The translations under genes and the position numbers were made by a program. 64,000 nt of DNA from an uncultured Draconibacterium sp. (GTDB lineage: Bacteria; Bacteroidota; Bacteroidia; Bacteroidales; Prolixibacteraceae), in the NCBI RefSeq assembly GCF_913063105.1, contig NZ_CAJXYQ010000020.1:1-64000 (forward strand). The letters are read 5' to 3'. The notes under the pieces were generated by a model that was not told where the DNA came from, ran no database searches, and was given only the letters and a program-made list of their open reading frames with translations. Shown one piece after another: positions 36,962 through 45,677 of the stretch. How positions within the stretch are numbered: position 1 is the stretch's first letter; each line of letters begins with the position of its first letter.

Positions 36962-37948
36962 TTAGTTAACGGCTGGGGTAATTACAAACTTTCGGAACTC
37001 AACAGGACCATGATCGCCCTGAATCATAATTGGTCCTGGCTCGCCTTCTTTGCTATCGAGCGATCCACCGGTAATGCCGGGAATTGGCCGGTTTGAAATA
37101 ACTTCAACACCATTAAGCACAACCGTTACGTGGCGTCCAACAAGAGTAATCTCGTAGCTTTGCCATTCGTCCGGAGGATTTGCAGCATTTACCGATGGCG
37201 CAATAAAACCGTAAATTCCACCAATGCTTACATCATCGACCCGTCCTTTTGAATCTTCAATCTGAAGCTCGTGGCGCCCGCGTAAATAAATACCGCTGTT
37301 ACTTCCTTCAGGATACCTGAATTCAATACTGAGTTTGAAATCGTTAAACTTTTGATTGGTAATCAGGTTTCCACCTTTCTTGATGTTTTTTAATACACCA
37401 TCAACCATTTTAAACTTATTATTTTCCGGAATAATCCAGCGGTCCATATTTTCGGTAAGCAAATTTACAGGATTACCCCACACCGGAGGTTCCGTTCGGG
37501 TTAACGATGGTGCCCGAACGCCAGTAAACTTCAGCTTATTTCCATCAAGCATTTTATACCCTTCAAGTTTGTCGTCTTTTAAACTAAACTCAAAATAAAT
37601 ATCATCAATATCCATCCACTGCGGAGGAATGGTAAAATGGTATTTGTCTTTATCGACGTCGTATTTTACCTCTGCAATTGGCCTTGCACTCCCCTCGTAA
37701 CCAACATAATAGCCAACAAGCGTAGAAAAGCCGGAAAGTTTTACTTCCAGCCATCCCGGAAAACCGTCAGAAGCCATTAACCCGTGTCGGAAGATTCCCA
37801 GGTTCTCCAGCTGTTCTTTTTCCATGGTAATGGTTAAATCCCATTTACCAATTAATTTTGATTCGCTCTCAACGCGCTGGGCTTGTGAAGCCGTTGCAAG
37901 AAACCCTAAATAAATGATAGTTAAATAGATAGTTTTTAATTTGTTCAT
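36962..37948 (-). CDS. DUF1080 (3-keto-disaccharide hydrolase-type) secreted protein
   Basis: A 328-residue protein with a signal peptide (MNKLKTIYLTIIYLGFLATASQAQ). The N-terminal ~110 residues are a lipocalin-like beta domain (KLIGKWDLTITMEKE). The C-terminal half is a DUF1080/concanavalin-like jellyroll: NFKLSIEFRYPEGSNSGIYLRG-type pattern, HELQIEDSKG, EWQSYEITLVGRHVTVVLNG, and IMIQGDHGPVEFRKFVI. Some members of this family hydrolyse 3-keto-glycosides. This protein would act in the periplasm or at the surface. I chose the ATG at 37948 for its signal peptide. A matching promoter lies upstream and a terminator downstream, so it is a single-gene unit. Confidence 0.85.
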   Translation of the reverse strand: MNKLKTIYLTIIYLGFLATASQAQRVESESKLIGKWDLTITMEKEQLENLGIFRHGLMASDGFPGWLEVKLSGFSTLVGYYVGYEGSARPIAEVKYDVDKDKYHFTIPPQWMDIDDIYFEFSLKDDKLEGYKMLDGNKLKFTGVRAPSLTRTEPPVWGNPVNLLTENMDRWIIPENNKFKMVDGVLKNIKKGGNLITNQKFNDFKLSIEFRYPEGSNSGIYLRGRHELQIEDSKGRVDDVSIGGIYGFIAPSVNAANPPDEWQSYEITLVGRHVTVVLNGVEVISNRPIPGITGGSLDSKEGEPGPIMIQGDHGPVEFRKFVITPAVN

Positions 37949-37993
37949 GGTATTTGTATTTATTAAAAGAACTACAATTATTTTTTTAACACA

Positions 37994-38022
37994 CAAATCT
38001 ACTCAAAACTAAAGTAACCAAA
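37994..38022 (-). promoter_or_regulatory. Bacteroidota-type promoter of the DUF1080 gene
   Basis: On the minus strand TTTG (38022-38019), 17 bases and TAGATTTG (38001-37994) match the -33/-7 consensus. The ATG lies 46 bases further on. Confidence 0.6.
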
Positions 38023-38068
38023 TACCACATTTTCAAAATATTTCGACACCCAAGTGTAGGTTTTTAGC

Positions 38069-38096
38069 AAAAAAAAGAGGTCGCTTATGACCTCTT
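38069..38096 (-). terminator. terminator of the PspC/PadR operon
   Basis: An 8-bp perfect stem (aagaggtc/gacctctt) is followed on the minus strand by eight T. It is about 110 bases past the pspC-type stop codon. Confidence 0.85.
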
Positions 38097-38206
38097 AATA
38101 AATGTTTATCCAATAACAGCTATGAGTTTTAGGCTAACTTTTAAGCTTTTTACATCTAACTCACAATAAAAACCGATTAAGAATATTGCTAAAAAGTATT
38201 TCGCTA

Positions 38207-38833
38207 TTACTTGCTTCTTGTAAAAAACCGGGATTTCCTAATCTTTTTATAACTCTCTCTTACTGCATCAACTTCGTCTTTGAGAAATTTCTCAATGTTT
38301 TTAATCGTAACCTCTTCTCCTTTCATTTCCAGCCGTTGTGTTGTTGTTACTGCTTTGGGCACAACTATCCACAGAATTACATAAACCAAAATACCCGCTC
38401 CTGACGTAAGAAGTGCAAGTAAAACAACTATTAATCTTATAACAACCGGATCCATATTGAAATAAACCGACAGGCCACCGCAAACTCCTGCTAAAACAGT
38501 TTGTTCCGGATCGCGATAAAGTTTTCTTTTTCTTGTTTTCTGTCCTGCCAATGGCTCTTCCTCCCCAGCCTCTTCCGAGAAATTTTCAGGAGTACCCAAG
38601 GTTTCGATCAGCTCTTTTACCCACTCAAGAGTAACCGCCTGGTTTTTTCCACTTGTTTTTTCTGTAAAAATTTCTGCAATTCTGGCTTCAATATCAGCAA
38701 AAATTTCGCTGCCTTCTTCATCTTTACCAAAGTAGTTTTTCAATACCACCATGTATTTTTGCAGCTCTTCATAAGCGTCTTCTTCTATATGAAATATAGT
38801 ACCGCTAATATTAATTGTCAATGTCTTTTTCAT
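38207..38833 (-). CDS. PspC domain membrane protein
   Basis: A 208-residue protein. The N-terminal ~70 residues (MKKTLTINISGTIFHIEEDAYEEL) are a cytoplasmic helical region, common in Bacteroidota PspC proteins. Then comes the PspC domain: KLYRDPEQTVLAGVCGGLSVYF (about 105-125), and membrane helices VIRLIVVLLALLTSGAGILVYVILWIVVP. The C-terminal 40 residues are charged. PspC proteins sense or respond to membrane stress. It is the third gene of an operon with PadR 43 bases upstream; the pair padR-pspC recurs in Bacteroidota. Confidence 0.88.
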   Translation of the reverse strand: MKKTLTINISGTIFHIEEDAYEELQKYMVVLKNYFGKDEEGSEIFADIEARIAEIFTEKTSGKNQAVTLEWVKELIETLGTPENFSEEAGEEEPLAGQKTRKRKLYRDPEQTVLAGVCGGLSVYFNMDPVVIRLIVVLLALLTSGAGILVYVILWIVVPKAVTTTQRLEMKGEEVTIKNIEKFLKDEVDAVRESYKKIRKSRFFTRSK

Positions 38834-38876
38834 TTTTATTGAGTTTTAAGTTTTTACGATTTTCTGATTTTAACGA

Positions 38877-39209
38877 TTATGCCCTAATGGTTTTAATTCT
38901 TCTCACTGCACTTGCCAATTCTCCCCATGATTCCTCCAGGTCGGTTAAAAAGACCAAGCCTTTTTCTGTCAATTCATAATATTTTCGTGGCGGTCCCTGA
39001 GTAGACTCTTCCCAGCGATAGGATAATAATCCGTCATTCTTTAACCGGGTTAGCAATGGATAAATTGTACCCTCAACTACTATCAGGTTAGCATCCCGCA
39101 AGCCACCTATAATGTTTACTGCATACACCGGTTCATTCTTGCAAACCAATAAAATACAATACTCCAGTATCCCTTTTCTCATTTGTGCTTTTGTATTCTC
39201 TAATTTCAT
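38877..39209 (-). CDS. PadR family transcriptional regulator
   Basis: A 110-residue regulator, MKLENTKAQMRKGILEYCIL..., with the PadR winged helix: VYAVNIIGGLRDANLIVVEGTIYPLLTRLKNDGLLSYRW and a wing segment GPPRKYYELTEKGLVFL. The C-terminal helix is for dimerisation. I chose the ATG at 39209; an upstream TTG is the only longer option. The gene lies between the repeat protein (45-base gap) and pspC (43-base gap) on the same strand, so it most likely controls its own operon. No operator could be identified with confidence. Confidence 0.9.
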   Translation of the reverse strand: MKLENTKAQMRKGILEYCILLVCKNEPVYAVNIIGGLRDANLIVVEGTIYPLLTRLKNDGLLSYRWEESTQGPPRKYYELTEKGLVFLTDLEESWGELASAVRRIKTIRA

Positions 39210-39254
39210 GATTTCTGACTTTTTAATTGTTGTTGTTTTCAATTTTATATGAAA

Positions 39255-39698
39255 CTAACGATTCCACACTTCGCCTGAAGTCATCCAGTCTTCTGCCACG
39301 AGCGGTGACTCAGTTTCTACTTTAAACTGAAAAGACCAATGAGCAAATGTTTTATCATCAATCATCCAATCTTCAACTTTCATTGCTTCCTCCTGCTCTA
39401 ATTGAGAATACTGTGAATAAACATCAAAGTTGGCCATATCTGTCATCCAGTCCTCCACTGTTAATGCATCTTCTGTATCCACATCAAAATTTGCAAGGTA
39501 AACATCTGCCTTAGTTGATGATGAATTGAATTCGCCAGAGTTATCGACCATCGCAAACGCGATTTCGTTAAAACTAACAGTTCCCGACAATGATTTTCCC
39601 AGATTCTGCGCCTGTACATTTAAACTCAGCTCGACTAAAATTAATGCCAATGCTACTAATCTTGTAGTTGTTTTCTGAACATTGTTTTTTGTTTTCAT
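39255..39698 (-). CDS. secreted protein with three 27-residue EDWM repeats
   Basis: A 147-residue protein that I do not recognise. A signal peptide (to about residue 30, ...LNVQAQ) is followed by three repeats. Each has the core E-x-x-[AP]-[LM]-x-[VA]-E-D-W-M, with Trp at residues 84, 111 and 138, a period of exactly 27. The segment before each core holds F, W or Y (YLANFDVD, FDVYSQY, WSFQFKVE). The mature protein is strongly acidic. Its start has a perfect Shine-Dalgarno sequence, unusual for this phylum. It is the first gene of the operon with padR and pspC, so a role in envelope stress sensing is possible but is inference only. Confidence 0.75.
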   Translation of the reverse strand: MKTKNNVQKTTTRLVALALILVELSLNVQAQNLGKSLSGTVSFNEIAFAMVDNSGEFNSSSTKADVYLANFDVDTEDALTVEDWMTDMANFDVYSQYSQLEQEEAMKVEDWMIDDKTFAHWSFQFKVETESPLVAEDWMTSGEVWNR

Positions 39699-39705
39699 GA
39701 CTTAT

Positions 39706-39711
39706 CCTCCT
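39706..39711 (-). promoter_or_regulatory. strong Shine-Dalgarno AGGAGG before the EDWM-repeat gene
   Basis: AGGAGG on the minus strand lies 7 bases before the ATG at 39698. Most starts in this window lack such a motif, so this gene may be translated unusually strongly. Confidence 0.7.
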
Positions 39712-40462
39712 ATTGTTTTATTGCTATCAGTAAAATGTTTTGTAACGTTTTCAATTATATGACGCACAATTTTTAAAAGCGTTACACCTTGTATAGTACT
39801 TTTTTTAATATGCTTCCTTGTGGTTACTGGTACTTTGTTATACAATATTCTAATTTTAAAGCAACAACACACAAGAAAAACAAGCGTATAATTCTCATAT
39901 ACATTACCTTACACACATTTCTGTCCAAATATTAATGAAAGTAAAAATGTATTTCCAGTAGCAAAAACTGAAGAAAAAATAAAATTGTCTTAACGAGTAA
40001 AATCTATAAATTGAATAATTTAATTCTACCAGATTGACCATATAATGCCACATCTAAGTGTTGTCTTTTCAATTTCTACTTCATCAAAATTTTTAACCGA
40101 AGCTTTAGCTATGCTTTGCAAATTTTAATTGGTTCAAATTGAAAATACAAGAACATCCGATACGACATTTTACAATTAAATTGGCATTCGTTCTTGATGG
40201 AACTTTCCATGAGAATTTGGAGATTCCTTTCACAACTTCAGTAATAAAGAAGACTTCTTTAAATTTGCTGGCTCCTCCCATAATTTAAAGTTGCATGCCA
40301 AACTTTAAAGCTTGGTGTGAATTACTACCAAACGCCATTAAAACTGCACCAATCATTACCTGGCATTCAACATTTAAAGTACATAGATCCTTACATCGAA
40401 ACAGGAACTTCCAGTGCTTAACCCTAGCCAAACCCATTAATACAATCAAATTTGCAGGCTAC
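39712..40462. other. gene-poor stretch between the PadR operon and the serine hydrolase gene
   Basis: About 750 bases without a supported gene. The first 150 must carry the PadR operon promoter (A+T-rich, with ttacaccttgtatagtac), but no consensus element stands out. The rest is A+T-rich with only short broken frames; whether it is a decayed gene cannot be told by eye. Confidence 0.4.
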
Positions 40463-41602
40463 TTATTTGTTTGGAATGGAGGAGATAAACTTACTAACCA
40501 TCTTAATGATTGCCTTTTCATGTTTCCACGACTGATCGTTATGCTCCAACCAAAAGGGGTAGGAAGTAGTTACGATAACCATATCAAGCTCTTCAACAAG
40601 CACAATAAGTTGTCCACCATGTCCCCACGCAATACTAACATAATAATCGTTTGCCTTGGCAGTCCACCAATGATAACCGTATCCAATATCACGAAAATTG
40701 CCAATCCTTTTTACAAAGGCTTCATTTACAGAATAGGTTTGAAGCGAAGCTTTTACCCAGTCTGATGAGATGATCTGTTTCCCCTCCCACATACCATCGT
40801 TAAGATATAATAGTCCGAATTTAGCGGCATCGCGGGCACTAAGATGAAGATCGCCACATCCGTTATTGTGGCCTTCCGAATCCTGCCCCCAATCGCCTGG
40901 CTCAATTCCTAGCGGAGAGAATAATTTTTCTTCTGCGAAAGCTTTCAAATTCATTCCGCACGACCGATCAACAATTATCCCCAACCAATTTGATGAAAGA
41001 TTGCTGTAGTGAAACCTGGTTCCGGGATCATCAACCAAAGGAAAATGTTTAAGAAGAGGTGGATAATTACCTGATAAAAGACCATTCCAAAGAGCTTGGT
41101 CGTCCTCCTCTCTTGGGTATCCCGACCGCATTTCTAACAAATGTCGCAAGCTTATCTGCTCTTTCCTGACATCGATGATATTTTCGGATATTTCCGGAAA
41201 GAAATCCAAAACCTTTTGGTCAACGCCAGAAAGGCAACCTTGCTCCAGAGCAATTCCTACCAAAGCCGAAGTAATACTCTTCGTTACTGACTGAAGTCGA
41301 TCCTTCTGATCAATGACACCTTCGTTAAAATAATCTTCAGCTACTAAATATCCGTTCTTAATCACAAGCAAACTATAAAGGGTGTTTAACTCAGTCGCAT
41401 TAACATACATTTTCGCCACAAGATTAGAATCCAGCCCTTGTTCGACAGGTGTTGATACCGGCCAGTCAGCTCTGTCCAATGGCTTATAGTCGATTGAATT
41501 TATATCAGCTGATGAAGAACTACACGCTACTAAAGTGGTTAGAATAAAAAATGCAGAAGTGATCTCGATGAAGAATAAGTAAACAATCTTTGAAGTCTTC
41601 AT
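40463..41602 (-). CDS. class C beta-lactamase-like serine hydrolase lipoprotein
   Basis: A 379-residue lipoprotein (lipobox LVAC, about Cys27). The serine-hydrolase active site is present: SxxK in LQSVTKSITSALVG, YxN in FHYSNLSSNWLG, and the HxG triad-like WGHGGQLIVLV near the C-terminus. Such proteins (beta-lactamase class C/EstB/penicillin-binding-protein-like) may be esterases, peptidases or lactamases; sequence does not decide. It would be anchored in the periplasm. I chose the ATG at 41602 because it begins a proper lipoprotein signal; the frame extends 16 codons further upstream. It stands alone. Confidence 0.85.
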   Translation of the reverse strand: MKTSKIVYLFFIEITSAFFILTTLVACSSSSADINSIDYKPLDRADWPVSTPVEQGLDSNLVAKMYVNATELNTLYSLLVIKNGYLVAEDYFNEGVIDQKDRLQSVTKSITSALVGIALEQGCLSGVDQKVLDFFPEISENIIDVRKEQISLRHLLEMRSGYPREEDDQALWNGLLSGNYPPLLKHFPLVDDPGTRFHYSNLSSNWLGIIVDRSCGMNLKAFAEEKLFSPLGIEPGDWGQDSEGHNNGCGDLHLSARDAAKFGLLYLNDGMWEGKQIISSDWVKASLQTYSVNEAFVKRIGNFRDIGYGYHWWTAKANDYYVSIAWGHGGQLIVLVEELDMVIVTTSYPFWLEHNDQSWKHEKAIIKMVSKFISSIPNK

Positions 41603-41948
41603 AATGAGTCTTTTATTATGATTTCCGTTAAACGAATAAAAAGCAAGCATTTAACTTTAGGCTGCCAAACATACAATTCAAATACAATTGCAGCAGAACA
41701 ACAAATTTAAGGCATACTACATAAAAAATCAAAAATCTTCAATTAATAAAACAGGCTCAGCTGTAATGCCTTTAAATTAATCTATCAGCATTGCGAATGC
41801 CTTCTACAATAAATATTTGAGCTAAAAGCTATCTGAATGAGTATGTTGTGTTTCCATCATTCTGCTGCTTCGGGGATTAGACAGGCTGCATAAAACAAAA
41901 AAGAGCTGAAAATCAGGTCTCTGCAACCTTAACTTTCAACTCTTAATG
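41603..41948. other. intergenic region before the tRNA genes
   Basis: About 345 bases with no supported gene or strong hairpin. It must carry the promoter of the serine hydrolase gene and the end of the tRNA transcript. Confidence 0.4.
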
Positions 41949-42022
41949 CTCCCCAGGTTGGACTTGAACCAACGACCTACGGATTAACAGTCCGCCGCTC
42001 TAACCAACTGAGCTACTGGGGA
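41949..42022 (-). tRNA. tRNA-Asn (anticodon GTT), copy 2
   Basis: A 74-nucleotide cloverleaf read on the minus strand: acceptor TCCCCAG/CTGGGGA, D-arm AGCTCAGTTGGTTAGAGC, anticodon loop CTGTTAA (GTT), T-arm GGTTCAAGTCC. The last base before CCA is the discriminator G; CCA is not encoded. It is identical to the copy 67 bases upstream. Confidence 0.97.
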
Positions 42023-42089
42023 AAATAATTCCCGTAAATAAAGATAAAAAATAAAGCGCTACATGATTGTTCACATAACGCCTCTTGGG

Positions 42090-42163
42090 CTCCCCAGGTT
42101 GGACTTGAACCAACGACCTACGGATTAACAGTCCGCCGCTCTAACCAACTGAGCTACTGGGGA
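42090..42163 (-). tRNA. tRNA-Asn (anticodon GTT), copy 1
   Basis: Identical to the other copy over all 74 nucleotides, on the same strand and 67 bases away; both are likely cut from one transcript. The anticodon GTT reads AAC and AAT. Confidence 0.97.
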
Positions 42164-42372
42164 AGGTTTTTTTATTCCCTTCTTTTATTTTTAGAGAACG
42201 TTGCTTTTGAAAAGCGATGCAAAAGTAACAGCTTTTCGTGAAACTCAAAACATTTTTCAAAAAAAATATAAGCTTCATCAATCAATTATCCCTACTACAT
42301 CTCAAAACCAATTCAATTTAATATTGTTATACTCTTAATTACTCAACAGAATTACATTTAAATTCATACAAA

Positions 42373-42855
42373 ATGAAAAAAATTACAAAACTTTTATCAG
42401 CATCCCTTGTACTTGGCTTCCTTATTGTCTCAAGCTTTCAGGCAAAAGCCCATTGCGAAATCCCATGTGGAATTTACGGCGACTCTGTTCGCATAGCTTT
42501 GTTATACGAACACATTGAAACAATTGAAAAGTCGATGAACCAGATTAACGAACTTTCAAAAGCAGAAAACCCGGATTACAACCAGCTGGTGCGATGGGTT
42601 ATGAACAAAGAAGAACACGCAAAAAAAATGCAAGACATTGTTAGTCAATATTTTCTTCACCAACGAGTTAAGCCAACCCTGGCAAGCGACGACGAAGCCT
42701 ATCGGAAGTACACCAAACAACTTGAATTACTGCACCATATACTGGTGTTTGCCATGAAGAGCAAACAAAGTACCGATGTGGCTATTACCGAAACACTGCG
42801 CGAAAAAGTACATCTGTTCGAACATGCCTACTTTGGCGACAACCACAAGCATTAG
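42373..42855 (+). CDS. sodN: nickel superoxide dismutase with Sec signal peptide
   Basis: A 160-residue protein. A signal peptide (residues 1-26, ending AKA) is followed at once by HCEIPCGIYGD, the Ni-hook HCxxPCGxY of Ni-SOD. His27, Cys28 and Cys32 are the Ni ligands (His1, Cys2, Cys6 of the mature enzyme). The rest is a four-helix bundle with the helix RIALLYEHIETIEKSMNQI and MNKEEHAKKMQDIVSQYF, as in SodN. Cleavage after AKA by signal peptidase I would expose His27 as the N-terminus, so no dedicated SodX protease is needed, and none is nearby. The mature enzyme would be periplasmic. A terminator follows. Confidence 0.93.
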   Translation: MKKITKLLSASLVLGFLIVSSFQAKAHCEIPCGIYGDSVRIALLYEHIETIEKSMNQINELSKAENPDYNQLVRWVMNKEEHAKKMQDIVSQYFLHQRVKPTLASDDEAYRKYTKQLELLHHILVFAMKSKQSTDVAITETLREKVHLFEHAYFGDNHKH

Positions 42856-42873
42856 AACTTAAAGTATTACCGG

Positions 42874-42903
42874 AAAGGGCCTTACTACAAGGTCCTTTTT
42901 TTA
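42874..42903 (+). terminator. terminator of sodN
   Basis: An 8-bp stem (agggcctt/aaggtcct, one G-U) with loop actac is followed by seven T. Confidence 0.85.
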
Positions 42904-43023
42904 TGCTGTTTTTTGCTTCAAAAAACCACGACCAACCGCAATTAACAGGCAACTGTCAACTGTTTCATTTATTCGGGCAATGTAAAACGTTTTTAATCGT
43001 TATTTTAGCTTAAAATATTATTT

Positions 43024-44451
43024 ATGATCCCAAAAATTTCAATCATAGCAGCAGCAGCTGAAAACATTTCGTCAGCCTGCATAACTGCAACGGTAAATAA
43101 TGCAGAGGCCCTTGCCCTATCGGAACCAGAGAAGGCTTTTCTGGAGCAAAAATTTGAAAAAGAAGATATCTGCAGTATCAACAGGTATCCGCATTTTATC
43201 TTTTTTGGAAAAATTAAAAGCGAAAAACTACCGTATCAAAAATCAGAAATGGCAAGGGTAGCAGGCAATACCCTTTTCGACACGTTGAAAAATACCGGAG
43301 AAAAGACGGTTCAGCTTTTTAATTTCAGCGAACCTAATTTACTCCTTCCTTTTTTAGAAGGCCTCCTGTTGGCTTCGTATCGTTTTGATAAATATAAGAA
43401 AGAGAAAGATGATTTTTTAATTCATGAAATAAGAATTTGCGACACACAGATTACCGAAAAACAAATTACCGAGCTTGCAAACACCACAAAGGCCGTTTTT
43501 GTTGCACGTAGTCTGGTAAACGAACCTCTGTCGTATTTAACCGCACCAAAATTCTCCGAAGAAATTGAAAAACTGAGCAGCGAAGCAAGTTTTACGCTTG
43601 AAGTATTTAACAAGAAAAAGATTGAAGCCCTAAAAATGGGGGGTTTGCTTGCGGTTAACAAAGGTAGTATCGACCCGCCAACGTTTAACATTCTTGAGTG
43701 GAAACCAGAAAATACAACAAGCAGCCAAACCATCGTTCTGGTTGGAAAAGGCATTGTTTACGACACCGGCGGTTTAAGCCTGAAACCCACACCTAATTCG
43801 ATGGATTATATGAAAGCAGACATGGGTGGAGCTGCAGCAGTGGTGTCGGCTATTTATGCCGCTGCGTTAAACAAACTACCAATTCATATTGTAGGATTGG
43901 TGCCGGCAACCGACAATCGACCCGATGGCAACGCTTACGTGCCCGGAGACATTATTACTATGTTTGACGGAACTACCGTTGAAATTAAAAATACAGATGC
44001 AGAAGGCCGGCTCATTCTTGCGGATGCATTGAGTTACGCAAAAAAATACAACCCGCAGCTGGTAATTGATTGCGCAACATTAACCGGAGCGGCCGATATA
44101 GTTGCCGGACCCCACGCAGCCGTTGTTATGGGAAATTCGGAACAACACCTTAGCGCATTAAAAGAAGCGGGACTAAAAACTTTCGAGCGCCTTATCGAGG
44201 TGCCCCTTTGGGAAGAATATGCTGCTCCGTTAAAATCGCCAATTGCCGATTTAAACAACCTTGGCACCCGCGAAGGACAATCTACAATAGCCGGGAAATT
44301 TTTGGAACACTTTACCAGCTACAACTGGATACATGTGGACATGGCCGGTACAGCATTCCGAAAAGAAAAAGATGCCTATCGCCCTTCGGGTGGAACAGGT
44401 TATGGCACCAGACTTTTATACAATTACCTTAAAACGCTCACTATCCAGTAA
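43024..44451 (+). CDS. M17 leucyl aminopeptidase family protein
   Basis: A 475-residue cytoplasmic metallo-aminopeptidase. The C-terminal catalytic domain has the M17 motifs VGKGIVYDTGGLSLKP (metal ligand and Lys), MKADMGGAAAVVSAI, the signature NTDAEGRLILADAL, and DCATLTGAADIV. The N-terminal domain (~160 residues) is variable. It removes N-terminal residues from peptides using two Zn or Mn ions. Length is slightly below E. coli PepA (503). The gene stands between sodN and pdxA, about 95 bases before the latter's promoter region. Confidence 0.93.
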   Translation: MIPKISIIAAAAENISSACITATVNNAEALALSEPEKAFLEQKFEKEDICSINRYPHFIFFGKIKSEKLPYQKSEMARVAGNTLFDTLKNTGEKTVQLFNFSEPNLLLPFLEGLLLASYRFDKYKKEKDDFLIHEIRICDTQITEKQITELANTTKAVFVARSLVNEPLSYLTAPKFSEEIEKLSSEASFTLEVFNKKKIEALKMGGLLAVNKGSIDPPTFNILEWKPENTTSSQTIVLVGKGIVYDTGGLSLKPTPNSMDYMKADMGGAAAVVSAIYAAALNKLPIHIVGLVPATDNRPDGNAYVPGDIITMFDGTTVEIKNTDAEGRLILADALSYAKKYNPQLVIDCATLTGAADIVAGPHAAVVMGNSEQHLSALKEAGLKTFERLIEVPLWEEYAAPLKSPIADLNNLGTREGQSTIAGKFLEHFTSYNWIHVDMAGTAFRKEKDAYRPSGGTGYGTRLLYNYLKTLTIQ

Positions 44452-44512
44452 TTTTAAACAAACAACTACATCGGTGTAGAAACAAGAGCATGCTTGTTTC
44501 AATTAAATAAAT

Positions 44513-44520
44513 TAACTTTG
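44513..44520 (+). promoter_or_regulatory. -7 element before pdxA
   Basis: TAACTTTG matches TAnnTTTG and lies 40 bases before the ATG. A TTG 16 bases upstream gives a slightly short spacing. Confidence 0.45.
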
Positions 44521-44560
44521 CAGCGCTTAAAAAAGAGCAAATTATTTGAAACAAAATACA

Positions 44561-45667
44561 ATGGCAAAACAAGATACAATACGAATAGGAATAACTCACG
44601 GCGACATTAACGGCATTGGATACGAAGTAATTTTAAAAACACTTTCTGATCCGCGTATTTTTGAAATGTGTACACCTGTTGTTTATGGCTCGCCTAAAGT
44701 TGCAGCCTATCATCGTAAGGCGTTAGATATTAACGACGTTAGCTTTAACCATGTTAGAAACACCAAAGAGTTATTGCACAAAAAAGCAAACATTATAAAT
44801 TGTGTTGATGAAAATATCCGTGTAGAATTGGGAAAATCAACACCTGAAGCAGGAACTTCGTCGTTTAATGCACTCGACCGGGCTACAAGCGACCTTCAGA
44901 AAGGATATATCGATGCATTGATTACTGCCCCGATAAACAAAGACAATATTCAAAGCGAAGAGTTCAATTTTCCGGGACATACTGAATTCCTGGCACAAAG
45001 TTTCGACACCAGGGACTATGCCATGTTAATGGTTAGCGAAACCATGAAAATTGGAGTGGTTACAACACACATACCAATATCCAGGGTGGCTGAAAGCTTA
45101 AACAAGGAAACGATACTTTCTAAAATCAGAATAATTTCGAAATCACTTCAACAGGATTTTGCCATTACCAAACCCCGCATTGCCGTTTTTGGTTTAAACC
45201 CACATGCCGGCGATAACGGACTTATTGGTAAAGAAGACAAGGAAATTATTCTTCCGGCAATTATTCAGGCAAAAAAAGAAGGCATTATGGCATTGGGACC
45301 ATACCCTGCTGATGGTTTTTTTGGTTCAGAGGACTACCGGAAATTTGATGCAATACTGGCCATGTACCACGATCAGGGATTAATTCCGTTTAAACTGGCC
45401 TCGTTTGAGCGCGGTGTTAACTACACGGCAGGATTACCGGTAATACGTACATCGCCCGCACATGGAACAGCATATTCAATCGCCGGAGAAGGCAAAGCAT
45501 CGCCCGAATCGTTCCGCCAGGCTTTGTACCTTGCCATCGACATTCATAAAAACCGTAGCATTTACCAGGAAATAAGTAAAAACCCATTACGAAAATACGA
45601 CATCAATCCAAACCAGGTTGATGAGAGTGTTGACATTGAAGCTTCAGAGGAAGAAGAGACTTTATAA
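44561..45667 (+). CDS. pdxA: 4-hydroxythreonine-4-phosphate dehydrogenase
   Basis: A 368-residue enzyme of the DXP-dependent pyridoxal phosphate pathway, oxidising 4-phosphohydroxy-L-threonine with NAD(P). It starts ITHGDINGIGYEVILKTL (family GDPxGIGPE-like site), then ALITAPINKDNI, FPGHTEFLA, MLMVSETMKIGVVTTHIP, GLNPHAGDNGLIGKED, AMYHDQGLIPFK (metal-binding His/Asp) and RTSPAHGTAYSIAG. I chose the ATG at 44561; a TTG 15 bases earlier is less likely. The stop is 10 bases before the ruvA start, so pdxA-ruvA form one unit. Confidence 0.94.
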   Translation: MAKQDTIRIGITHGDINGIGYEVILKTLSDPRIFEMCTPVVYGSPKVAAYHRKALDINDVSFNHVRNTKELLHKKANIINCVDENIRVELGKSTPEAGTSSFNALDRATSDLQKGYIDALITAPINKDNIQSEEFNFPGHTEFLAQSFDTRDYAMLMVSETMKIGVVTTHIPISRVAESLNKETILSKIRIISKSLQQDFAITKPRIAVFGLNPHAGDNGLIGKEDKEIILPAIIQAKKEGIMALGPYPADGFFGSEDYRKFDAILAMYHDQGLIPFKLASFERGVNYTAGLPVIRTSPAHGTAYSIAGEGKASPESFRQALYLAIDIHKNRSIYQEISKNPLRKYDINPNQVDESVDIEASEEEETL

Positions 45668-45677
45668 GCCCCTTGTT

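Noticed and set aside
40295-40765. 156-codon plus-strand frame overlapping the end of the serine hydrolase gene
   Set aside because: About 300 bases of it are antisense to a well-supported gene and the rest shows no recognisable motif. A decayed gene in 40000-40460 cannot be excluded but is not supported.
41949-42163. Two identical 74-base stretches as a mobile or direct repeat
   Set aside because: Both fold as tRNA-Asn with anticodon GTT; the repeat is a tandem tRNA gene pair.
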